NCBI GenBank assembly: GCA_002104895.1 | Contig: MCFG01000007.1 | Location: 242,501 to 306,500, forward strand | From: Anaeromyces robustus | Lineage: Eukaryota > Neocallimastigomycota > Neocallimastigomycetes > Neocallimastigales > Neocallimastigaceae | DNA: 64,000 nt | Reading direction: 5' to 3' | Part shown: piece by piece, positions 29,512-52,168 of the stretch | Layout: every line of letters starts with the position of its first letter | How positions within the stretch are numbered: the stretch's first letter is position 1 | The notes under the pieces: generated by a model | What the model was told of the DNA's origin: nothing | Database searches by the model: none | Seen by the model: the letters and a program-made list of their open reading frames with translations, nothing else | Made by a program: the position numbers and the translations under genes

Positions 29512-32500
29512 AATATTTATATATAATAAATAAATCATTATTATTCATATTTATTTATATATATATATTTAATTTTTTTATTAATTTAAAAAATAATTAA
29601 TAATAATAACATATTGATATGTATTTTTTTTTTTTTTTTAATGATTTATTTTTACTTTTTTATTTTTTATAGAATAAAAGAAATAGAATTAGTAGATTCT
29701 ATGATAATATATATTATAATTATATATATAATATATAAATGATATATAACAATTATTTAAAAATATATTTTTATATATAACTTTTGACCTTTGATGCTAT
29801 TATTAAATAATATACTATTATAATAATGATGCATTTTTAATGAAAGAAAAAAAAAAACTATATCTTTTCTATTATTTATATTTTATTAATATATTTATAT
29901 AATTTTATTTTTTATATTAATAAAACTATTAATTAAACAAAAAAAAATTATTAAACAAAAAACTACTATTATTGGTGTTAATAAAAACATAACTAACAAT
30001 ATTTATTTATTTGTTTTACTTTTAATTATTGTTATCATTTTTACTATTAAAACAATAATATAAAAATAAATATTAATAAAAATAAGTCTACAAAGTTTAA
30101 CTTGAATGTTTATTGAGTAAATTTTCACTATTTTGATTTATTATCAATTCACTTCTATATATTTTCTTGTTTAATTCATCAGAGTCTCCTGTTCCGGCTA
30201 TTGTGGGTCTGTCGCATTTTCTTACTATTTATGTCAATTGTAAATATATCTTCTCAGATTTTCCTCAATTGGCATAACAACAATAAGAACTCTTTGGACT
30301 GCTTCAAGAGGTCGGCGTAGAAAAGATATGACATAGAATTTAATCTGACACGGATTCAAGTCACGTTCATTCAATGAATGTGAATTGAAGCTTAACTTAT
30401 TTTGTTTTTGTTTAGTTAATATTTTTAATTTGATTAATATCTAATAAATTTTAATATTTTTCTACGTCTCTTTATTTTACATTTCATATATTTTGTATTT
30501 TTTATTTATATGTAATCTATATTTCACATATACGTTACCTTCAATTAATTATTTGAAATAAAATTTTATCATAGTCTAAAAAAAAAAAAAAATGTTCGAT
30601 TATACTATGAATCCTTGTTTTTAAATGATTTGAAATGTAGTATTAAAATTGAATGAATTTAAATAAAAATAGCTATGTAATATTAATAATATATATTATG
30701 ATACAATATTATTTTATGAATGTGTTTATAATATTGTTTTCTTCTTTTATATTAATAATAACTTTTCTTTTAGTTTTTTTTTTAATAGTAAATAAAATAA
30801 AGATAATAAAATTTTTTATTCAAGTTACACAATATTTTAATATTTAAAGTAAAAAACATTATGAATAATTGTCATACACTTAATAATTTAAATGATTAAT
30901 TTGTTAATATAAATATTATTTAATACATTATTCGTTACAGATAATGTTTATTAAATTTTACTTTATAAATTTCATATTATTATAATATTATTATATTTAT
31001 AGTTTAAATATAAAATATAAATAATAATACATTTTATGTTTTCTTATATCTTATGAATATCTTATTAAATTATTCATTACTCTTTTTAAATATATATCTT
31101 ATGTAATAATTGATATATTATAATAATTTGTAATATATTTTTTATACTTATATGGTTATTTTAATTTGTTTTTATTTTACCATAATGGATAATATTAATT
31201 TAAAAATGTACAATAATGTATTGCCACATACATTAAATTTTGAAATTTATACTAAATGTTTTATATTTAAAATTTATAAAATAAAGTTTAGCATTTGCTA
31301 TTTTATTTAAATATATTTAAAGTTATAAATATTAATACTATAACAATAATTTTTTTATTTTAAATAATTTAAATTGTTAATATATTATCTGTCAATTATA
31401 ATATATTAATTTAATGAATATTTTTATGATTATCCCAGTTTATGCGTAACACAAAATTATAATTAAATATAATCATATTATAATATATTGATATTTATAT
31501 TAAATAATTAAAATATATATATTATTATTATATTAATAATATATGAATATCCAGTTATTTAATTTACTAAATGATGTTTTATATTTTTAAAAATAATTTT
31601 TAGATTTCATATTTAGAAAAATGAAATAAAAAAACAACAAAACAAAATAAAACTAATTTAAATAAAATATAATGAATGTTCAATAAATAATAAATATTTG
31701 AAATATGAAATATTAAAATAATATTAAATCTTAAATATAAAATATTAAATTAAATAATATTAAAACAATTATTAAAATTTAGATAAATATTAAAAAATAG
31801 TTTAAAAAAAAAATAAATATCAATACTTGTTTTAGTAAAATAAAGTTGCCTACAAAAAATGACATATAAAGGTAATTAATTTAAAAAAAAAAAATAAAAT
31901 AAAATAAAAAAATAAAAATAGACCAACAAATGAATTGTTATACCTTTAGAATATATAAATATTTAATAAACTATTATTTACTTTTCATTGTTAATATAAC
32001 TAAATAAAATATAAATTTAAATAATATAGAAAAATATCAATTATATAATATATATTTTTTTAAATTTATATATTTATATTTATATTTTTATTTGATATAG
32101 TTTTATAATTATTATTCTGTTTTTTATTATATAATATAATAAAGTTTTAATAATAAAAAAAGTTTTGTGATTATTGTTATATAATTTAATATTATCAATT
32201 TTTTTATTAGTATTTTCTAAAAATTATTAATTAATAAAACAATTAATATTTCATATATTAATATTTTAATTTTTTTTAAAAAGAATAATTATATAGTAAA
32301 AAAAAATTTTTTTGTAAAAAATATTTATTCTTTGTAAATAAATAAAAAGGTAAGAATAAATATTAATTGGAATTATAATAATTATTTACTAAATAATATA
32401 AATAATAATCAAAAATTTTCAAAAATTGACTATTTTCTTTTATCATTATTATCTTTTGATATTTTAAATAAAATAATAATAAAAATAAAATAAAATCAAT

Positions 32501-32619
32501 AAATAAATAAATCAATAAATAAATAAATAAATAAAATATCATAATAAATTAAATTCAATTAAATTTCATTATATATATTAGAAATATCTTTTACTATTTT
32601 ACAATTTTATTAAGTAAAA
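29512..32619. other. 3-kb intergenic region containing one compositional island
   Basis: Mostly A/T tracts. The island at 30170-30410 is distinctly richer in G/C and is listed separately. The frame at 30653-30847 (64 aa, Ile/Phe-rich) is probably spurious. The A-rich block just before 32620 is the leader of the BAR-PH gene. Confidence 0.6.
30170..30410. other. G/C-richer island with terminal hairpin, unidentified
   Basis: About 200 bases with near-balanced composition sit inside DNA that is otherwise almost all A/T. Words such as CTCCTGTTCCGGCTATTGTG and AAGAGGTCGGCGTAGAAAAG are unlike any other intergenic stretch here. At the right edge (30355-30389) two 17-base arms form a hairpin with a one-base loop (15 of 17 pairs), followed on the plus strand by TTTTGTTTTTG. 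No long frame, snRNA, SRP, RNase P or tRNA signature was recognised. It could be a structured non-coding RNA or the remains of a mobile element or gene. Confidence 0.5.
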
Positions 32620-34074
32620 ATGAGTACTGCTACTACTTTAAAGCACAAAAACAGTGATCCTTTACCAAACTCTGACCACGCTGGTTATTGGCCATACTCT
32701 AGAGAACAATATTCTCATGCTACTATCATTTTCGAAAGATTCAAGTCCTGGAAATATAGACTTGAAGTAAATGTTATAATAATTTTATTTTTTCTTCTTT
32801 ATTAATATTTTTTATAAAGTTATTATAAAACTTAGTTTATTATTCTATATTTTAATGTATATATTATTTTTTAAATATACATTACAAACATATACATAAC
32901 AATTTTATTGAATTCATAATTTTTTTTTTTTTAAAAAAAATATTAATAAATAAAAGGAAGTAGAAGAATTTTTCAATGAAAATGAAAAGATTGAAAGACA
33001 GTTATCTAAACAATACAAAAAGATTGCTGAAGCTTTCTCTCCATCTAATGATGAATATGGTAAATAATATTACTTATTTTCATAGAAGAATTATACTTAA
33101 TAATAATAAATCTTTATCAACATTTTAAGAGAAAACTATCCAAAATTTTAAAAAAAGGATAAAATATTTAATTTTAAAATTTTTTTTAAAATAAATATTA
33201 AATATAATAAAAATTAATTTTATATTTTCTTATATATATAGGTGGTACTTCTACTTACTTAACCCCAATTTACAACACTGCCATTACTTTATCTAAGGAA
33301 CATGAAGATTTCTCAAAAGTTATGGCTGAAAAAATTAACAAAAAGATTGCTGAAATTAAGAGAGAACACGAAACTAAGTACAGAGTAAGTTTATTTTTAT
33401 ATAATTTTAATTTTTTTAAGTTTATATTATTAAACAAGTTATAAATATTATTAGCATAAGATTATATTTATTATATAAGTAATGAAATCATATATTTGAT
33501 ATATTACATTTATAAGTAAAGAAATAAATAGTTATATAATATATTAATAATATTAATTCTTTATTTTACTTAATTTAAATTATTATTATGAAAAAAATAT
33601 TATAGTATCTCAAAAACAGAGTTGATGAAGCTCAAAAAGAAACTGCTAATATTCGTACTTTAACTATTAGCTCTATTAATAACCATGAAAAGGCTTTATC
33701 TTCAAATATTAGTGCCAAGACTCAAGTTGATCCATGGTTAACTGAAAGAGTTGTTGTTAATGTCCTTGAAAAGATGATTAATCATGAAAACTCCTTCCAA
33801 AATTTCATGTCTAAAATGTTTACTGATATTGCTACATTTGACGAACAAACTGTAGGAAAGTTACAAACTATTTTCACTGATTACTCTAACTTCAAGATTA
33901 ATCAATTCAGTAACTTAACTGTAAGTATTTAAAAGACATTTTTATATATATTATGTTTTAATATTATTACTTTTATTATATATTAAATAAAATAAATTAG
34001 ATAATAAAAATAATTATAATAATATACTAATAATAAATTTGTATTTAAATATTATACTATATATACAATTTTAA

Positions 34075-34141
<67 letters not shown>

Positions 34142-35241
34142 TTATAAAGAAAAACTTCAATGATCTTCTTCCATTCGTTAACAACATTCGATCTGCTGGT
34201 CCATTCAGAGACTTTGACAGACGTTATCAAATTACTACTAATGAAATTTGGAGTAAGAAGCGTACTTTAGAAGATTTCTCTTATAAGATTCATCCACACA
34301 CTATTGTCAAGGAAGGTCCACTTTATAGAACTGCTGAAATTAGATCTAGTCACTGGAAGCCAGTTTGGGCTATCCTTACCGATACTGGTTATCTTCACTG
34401 TTTCAAAATGGATATGGACAAAAAGGTTATTCGTGATTACACTATTAAAAGACAAGGTACTGGTAGTAATGTTATTGAAGAAGGTCAAAAGGCTTACACT
34501 GACTTAAAAAAACCAGAAACTTACTTCAGTTTAAAGATTGGTCATAACATTAAATGTGTTGAAACTACTAAGAAGAAGGCTCCAAAGTATACTTTTGATT
34601 TAGTTCTTGACAACACTATTAAATCTAGAGGTCCAGGTGATTACAAGGTTGCTGCTGAAGAAATTAAGAGAAAGAAGTCTCTTTTCAGTAGTAGTAAGAA
34701 ACAAGATGCAAATGTTGTATTTACACTTCGTTGTGATACTCAAGAAATTTACAACAATTGGGTTGATAAGATTAATGCTGTTGCTGAAAATTGTGCTGCT
34801 AATGATGCTGTCTTCTCTATTGCTCCATCTTCATCTATTTACTCATCCCCATCTGTTAGTACTACTCCAAGTGAAAGTGCTTCTCCAGCTATAAACCCAG
34901 CTACTCCAGTTGTTCAAAAATCTGCCTCTTCATCAACTGATGTTACTGCTCCAGCTTCTCCAGCTGCTCCAATTGCTCCAGTTACTTTATCACCAAAGAA
35001 TACTGTTTCTTCTATCTCTCAAACTGATCTCATAAAGACTAACCTTTATGAAAGTATTCCAGAAGTTAAGGAACCAGCTAAATTAGTTTCTGAACCATCT
35101 GTTGATAAGATTGCTGAAGAAAAAGTTGAAGAAAAAGTTGCTGAACCAACAACTGAAAAAGCAACTGAAAAGGCCACTGAAGCACCAGCCACCGAAGCTT
35201 CAACTCCAGCAAAGGAACAAGAAAAGCCAATTGCTGCTTAA
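32620..35241 (+). CDS. BAR-type plus PH domain protein, Slm1/Slm2-like, 5 exons
   Basis: Exons 32620-32766, 32957-33059, 33242-33384, 33606-33920 and 34150-35241 join in frame, giving 599 aa. Residues about 30-280 are a long helical region starting ATIIFERFKSWKYRLEEVEE, typical of BAR/F-BAR domains of the fungal Slm/eisosome-linked group. Residues about 288-452 form a PH domain (VKEGPLYRTAEIRSSHWKPV, then ILTDTGYLHCF; the final helix carries the usual Trp in YNNWVDKI), with an insertion before the last strand. The tail, 455-599, is Ser/Pro/Ala-rich, then has Glu/Lys/Thr repeats. In yeast, Slm proteins bind PI(4,5)P2 at the plasma membrane and act with TORC2; a similar membrane-shaping or adaptor role is inferred. 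The exons are rich in GCT, CCA and ACT codons, suggesting good expression. Another F-BAR-PH family remains possible. Confidence 0.75.
34076..34141. repeat. (CAA)n(TAA)n compound microsatellite in intron 4 of the BAR-PH gene
   Basis: About ten CAA triplets are followed by about eleven AAT-type triplets. The run ends eight bases before the acceptor (AAAG at 34149), so it occupies the place of the usual T/A-rich intron end. Confidence 0.9.
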
Positions 35242-35925
35242 ATTAAATTATAATCCTTTAAATCTAAAATAATATGCTTTAAAGCAGTTATCAGGACAAA
35301 TTTTAATACAATTTACCTTTTTTTTTTCAATATTAAATAAGTAATAAAAAAAATTTGGTAATCTATAAATTTTTAATTAATAAAAAATAAATTTTATTAA
35401 TATATAAAAATATTTTATATAGTAAAAGATATTTTAATAATCAAAACTATTTAATATAAATATAAATATATAAATATAAATAAAAATTAAATAAATATAA
35501 ATAAAATTAATATAATATAATATAATATAATATAAAAAGGATAAGATTCAATATAAAAAGCAAACCTATAAAAAAAATTAACTTAAGGAAATAGTAAAAT
35601 CATATTATAATATATGTAATAATAAAAAATTACTTTTCAAAAACAACAAAATAAAACAAAAGAATTAAAAATAAAAAAAAAATAAAACAAAAGAATTAAA
35701 ATAAAAAAAAAATAATAAAGATTCAAAAATATTAAAAAAAAAATATATAAAAGTATATAATAAATTAAAATATATTTTATAATTTTTATTATATTAAAAT
35801 AAATAATGAAAATAAATAAATAAAATCTATAAATATATTATTATCGTTATAAAAGAATTAATATATATTTTACCATATTTAATATTTATTTAATTTTTGG
35901 ATTTAAAATATTATTATTATTATAT

Positions 35926-35926
<1 letters not shown>

Positions 35927-36004
<78 letters not shown>

Positions 36005-36029
36005 TTCATTTATTTATTTATTCATTCAT

Positions 36030-36124
<95 letters not shown>

Positions 36125-36126
36125 TT
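35927..36126. repeat. (TTTA)n microsatellite, about 50 copies
   Basis: About 200 bases of TTTA with a few C substitutions clustered near 36005-36030. Confidence 0.95.
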
Positions 36127-36880
36127 TTGATTCGCATCGTTTGTTCTGAAAAGCAAACCATCATTTGTCCGGTTGTAGCTTTTTTGTATTCCTTTTGAAA
36201 AATCTTTTATTTTTTTTTTTTTTTAATTAAATTATTTATCTAAGGCTCAAGAACAGTTCTTTCTGAAGCTCAGAAAATATATTTAATAAAATAATAATGA
36301 CACACTATTTTATTATGAAATCTCGTTAAAATTTAATAAAATATGTATTTTGATTAAATTTTTACTTTTATTATATATATATATAATACTGCTCTATTGT
36401 TCTGTTCTATATTCCTTTAATAATTTAAAATATTTTCATATACGTGAAGTACGTAAAATAATATTTCATTATTTGATTATAATATAAATAATTTACTATT
36501 CCTTACTTCCTGTTTCATATGTATGAAATAATGGTATTAATTATTTTATTCTTTATTAATTTTATATATATCTGTTCTATGTTTCAAATAAATATTATTT
36601 ATATAATATTTTTGTTTCTTTAGGGTTAGTTTTTATTTAATAAATAAAATAAAAGAATTTTTTAAGTTTTTTTTTTTTTTTTTTAAACTAAATACAATAT
36701 AGAATTTTTTAACTAGTTATTTATTCTACTATAAAACAAAATGAAAATTCTTTATTTAATATAAATAAAGAAATTTCATTTTATGTTATTTTAAAAGGAA
36801 AAATAAGTCATTAATGAATAAATTATAAACTATTTTATATGATTTATAATTAAGTCACTTCACAATTAAATAAAGTTTTT

Positions 36881-37006
36881 AACTTTTTTTTTTATTTATT
36901 TATTTCTATATAAAAATCATTTTAACTTTTTTTTTTATTTATTTATTTCTATATAAAAATCATTTTAACTTTTTTTTTTATTTATTTATTTCTATATAAA
37001 AATCAT
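36881..37006. repeat. 43-bp tandem repeat, three copies, with flanking direct repeats
   Basis: Units start at 36881, 36924 and 36967. Each reads AAC, a T run, then ATTTATTTATTTCTATATAA and AAATCAT. The array is bracketed by the same 15-base word, AATTAAATAAAGTTT, near 36864 and 37007. The copies are almost identical, suggesting recent amplification. Confidence 0.85.
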
Positions 37007-37684
37007 AATTAAATAAAGTTTAAGAAGAAATAAAATAAAAGTTTTAAATTTTTTTATATTTTATATAAAATTAATGTTATATTTATATTTTTTTAATATG
37101 TTCAATATTAATAAGAATATTCATAAAGATTTACTAAAATCAAATTAAAGAAAATAATGATAGATTTAATACCAATATAGAAAATTCAAAAAATATTAAA
37201 AAACTACTATATAAAAAACTTTATAATGAAATTTATGAATAAAAACGAATTTTAAAATTTAATAAAAAATAATATATAATAATTGTTATATTTTTAATAT
37301 CCATTAAAACATTCATTTAATAATGACATATTTTATTTATTTTACAATGTAAATACTACAATGTCTTTTTTTATAATATTTTAAATATATAGTTTTGTAT
37401 GAAATGAAATATATAATATAGTCATTATACATACAATTTCCGAAATATAATATTCTTTTTTTTTTATAATTATAATAGTATATTGGAATCTTTAACATTC
37501 ATTAATTTTTAATATATAATTTTTTAAGTTCAAGGATTTAAATTTTAATTTTAATGAAAAATTTTTAACTTTGAATAATTAAGATTATTAATGTTTTGGC
37601 TTTTTAGTATAAAAATTAAAAATTCATAATACTTCTTTAATTTTTTTCAAGCATTTTTTTATTAATTCTTTATAATAAAGTATA

Positions 37685-46187
<8,503 letters not shown>

Positions 46188-47181
46188 ACATGTTAACAAT
46201 ATCAAATATTAAGTTTGTAATTAACATTACTATGGGATAAATATCAATAAATTAATATGAGTAGTGAAATAATTATAAAGAAATTTATATTTTTAATTAA
46301 ATATTAATAATTATAATAATAATAATAATAAACATATATGATTTATTTTTAATTAAAATGGTATCTATACTAATACTGGAAGTATAGTCTATACTTCAAA
46401 TATTAATATTATTTTATATAATTTTATATAATTTTATATAATTGTTATTAATATTATATACATCATAAAAAAAAAAATAAAAAAATAAAATAAAAAAATA
46501 TGATATATTAAAACTACTAATATGCTTAATAAATATTTTATGAATTTAGTAAATAAATGAAAATAAATAAATTTAAATTTATGAATTGATTCATAAAAAC
46601 TATTGGGAAAGCTTATAATTATGATTATAATTATTAATTTAACTTTATCATGATTATGTTTTGTTATTTTTATACTTTTTTTTTTCTCTATAATTGAAAG
46701 ATTTATTTGCTAATAGTTAAACATATTACTTATAAAAAAAAAAGATTTTTGTTCTTATAAAAAAATAATTAATCATTTAAATAAAAACAACTAGTATTCA
46801 AAGATTTGAAAAAGAGAACCAATACAAACTGAATTATAAACTAATGATAAAAATATTTTATTATTAACTTTTTTATTGATTATTTTTTTTTGTCTTAACA
46901 ATAATTATTAAGCAAAATAATAAAATATATATATATAAAATTAAAAAAAAATTTTTGATTAATTAAACAATTTATCTTGATTTTAAACCTTAAACTTTAT
47001 ATTAAATCCAATATATAAATTTTTTTTCTTATAAAAAAAAGTTTTGTTAAGTTTTTTTTATAAAACAAAATAAAGTAAAAATAAAAAATAAATATAAATA
47101 TAACATAGGGTTAAAAAAAAATAAATTTAAGAAAAACATAAAAAATCCCTTATAAAAAATATTAATATCTTTTATAGAAAA
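46188..47181. other. Intergenic region between the TmcB-like and paraoxonase-like genes
   Basis: About 1 kb of A/T-rich DNA. It contains a short perfect palindrome at 46379-46397, 3' flank of the upstream gene and the A-rich leader of the downstream gene. No gene was recognised. Confidence 0.65.
46379..46397. repeat. Perfect 9-bp palindrome with 1-base loop
   Basis: GAAGTATAG and CTATACTTC are separated by one T. It lies about 190 bases downstream of the TmcB-like stop and could be a 3'-end hairpin or a protein-binding site. Confidence 0.6.
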
Positions 47182-49313
<2,132 letters not shown>

Positions 49314-49316
49314 AAT

Positions 49317-49609
<293 letters not shown>

Positions 49610-49730
49610 GTATTAATATAAAAGCAAAAGTATAAATATTTACAACAGTAAAATATATCATTTTTATTTTTTATTATTTATTTACATTACATTAATCGAA
49701 TATGTTAATATTCAATAATAATATATTGCT

Positions 49731-49865
49731 TTTTTTAATTAAAAATATATTTAATGAGATATAGAAAAAAGTCTTATATTAATATAGAATTCTAATTTTT
49801 TTTAATTAAAAATGTATTTAATGAGATATAGAAAAAAAAATTTATTTTAATATAGAATTCTAATT
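49731..49865. repeat. About 66-bp tandem duplication
   Basis: Two copies of a unit running from TTTTTTTAATTAAAAAT through ATTTAATGAGATATAGAAAA to AATATAGAATTCTAAT. They differ at a handful of positions in the middle. Confidence 0.85.
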
Positions 49866-50460
49866 ATTAACTATTCAATAATAAATAATATTATTGAATA
49901 TTTTTTATTTTTGAAATTAATATAATTATAAAAAAGAAATAACAATAATAATAATAATAATAAAGTAAAAAAAAATAATACATATGTATTAACTTAGGTT
50001 TATTTTATTTTTTTACGCTTTATTTTTTTATAATAAAATATTAATAATTTCAATTTGTATGTTTTATTGTAAATTATTATTTCATCATTTTTTTATAAGT
50101 TGTTTTATTCATTTTATTTATTTATTAATTAATTAATTAATTATTTATTTATTTGTTTATTTATATATTTATATATTTATTTTTTTTTTTTTTTTTTTTT
50201 TTTTTTCTCAATTCTCAATTTCTTTTTATTTTTATTTTTCATTTTCTTTTTATTTTTTTTATTTTTTTTATTTTTTTTATTTTTTTTTTTTTTATTGATA
50301 AAAAATAAAAAATTAATATTTTACAGTGTAAATAAAAATATTTAAATTAATAATAAATTTGATTTATTCTATATTATGTAATTTTTTTTATTGCTGTAAT
50401 TCATGTTCAACTTTATTTTCTTCCAGATTTATACCTATAATAGGGTTATTATCATTAATA

Positions 50461-51660
50461 TTAATATTTGTAGATAATTTTATTATTATCTTGTAACGAT
50501 AAATCTATTTTACTAATTTCTTCACGAATAGATAATAAACTTTTACGTTTACTATCATTAATTGATTCTTTATTATCAATATCACATATTTTCTTAAAGC
50601 AATGTTTACATATTTTATTGTCTTTTTCAAATTGTTCAATTCTAATAGATGTACATTCATTACAGTAAAAGTCTATAAATATATATATTAATAGTATTTA
50701 TATTAGATTAAATATTTATTAATTTATATTTTTTATTGTTTTATATATTAAAAACTTTAGTTACATCCACATCCAACGCAACGTATTTTAAAGCGGTCTA
50801 TATTAAATATATTTATATTTTAGTCAATATATTTAAAACTATATTAATATTTTTTTTCTTTTCAATATATATATTACCAAATACAGCAAATTTATTATTA
50901 CAAGATCTACATGCATCTTCACTACCACTATTATAATGAATTGTAGTACCACTTCCATCTAACATTATCCATGGATGAACTACACCTTTGCTATCACCCG
51001 CTAAAATAAATCTGTGTGAACTTTAATTTTATAACAATAAAATCATAAATTTTTTAAAGATAATAAGTATTTTAATAACATTACTTATATAAAATTATTA
51101 TTAATTACGTTGGAATAGTTAAAGCAGTTATAGAAGATAAGTTAGTTTCTATAGTTCTACATAATGATATATCCCAATTAACACCTATAAAAAAGTATTC
51201 ATTATATATAATTTATTATTAGTATTACATATTTACACATATATATATTATTTTTTCTAAATTAATACATATATTTATATAATATATATAACATACTTTG
51301 GGTTTCTTTGGATATATTATACGAATAATTCCATATCTATCAGAATAAAAAAATAATAAATGAAATAAAATTGTTTAATAGTTAATAAAAAAATATATAT
51401 ATATTATTTTTAATACCTTTATTAATCCATTTTTGTGTCCAGTAATAATAGTTGTCATATTATTACCAAATTCAGTACAATCATATACAGCACATGATAC
51501 AACAGGTATATTTATTGGATGTTGTACTAATAATTCTCCATTAATTGAATATATATACATTATTGAATTACAACAAAGAACAATATTACCCTTTTAATAA
51601 TTGTAATTATTAAAAATGTTTAAAAAAAATATATTTAATATATATAAAAAAAAGTTACAA

Positions 51661-51752
<92 letters not shown>

Positions 51753-52110
51753 TTTATTTTTATTGATAATAGTGTTTAATTAATAAAATCTATTTTATTA
51801 AAAAATCTTCATAATATATTTATATATTATTATAATTTATTATATATACCCATATATCTGATATCTCGCATGTTGTTAGTTTTTCTTTAATATCTAGTGA
51901 ATGTACAAATATATGTCTATTCAAATCCCAAACAATTACATAATTGTCCTAAATTTTTTATTTAAAATATATAAATATTAATATGAATATTATTTTTATA
52001 TAAAATAAGTTTATATATTAAATCTTTATATATTCTTACATCAGTAGAACTACTGACAATGATACTATGCTTTCTTGAAACTATTAATATTATTTTTTAA
52101 TATTTATAAG

Positions 52111-52168
<58 letters not shown>

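Larger units (their letters stand above)
35242..37684. other. Intergenic region with TTTA microsatellite and 43-bp tandem repeat
   Basis: Region between the BAR-PH gene and the TmcB-like gene. It holds (TTTA)n at 35927-36126, a somewhat G/C-richer stretch right after it (36130-36280), and a three-copy 43-bp repeat at 36881-37006. The 77-aa frame at 35897-36130 is the translated microsatellite. No gene is supported. Confidence 0.65.

Noticed and set aside
30170-30410. C/D-box snoRNA or known spliceosomal RNA
   Set aside because: A TGATGA word exists on the minus strand near the left edge, but no matching CTGA box lies beyond it, and none of the U1-U6, SRP or U3 signature words were seen.
30653-30847. 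64-aa Ile/Phe-rich frame after the compositional island
   Set aside because: Entirely A/T-rich and low in codon diversity; looks like chance, though a tiny membrane peptide cannot be fully excluded.
34267-34488. 73-aa minus-strand frame opposite the BAR-PH gene
   Set aside because: Shadow of the PH-domain exon, which has clear domain motifs.
35897-36130. 77-aa frame of LFIY repeats
   Set aside because: Direct translation of the TTTA microsatellite.
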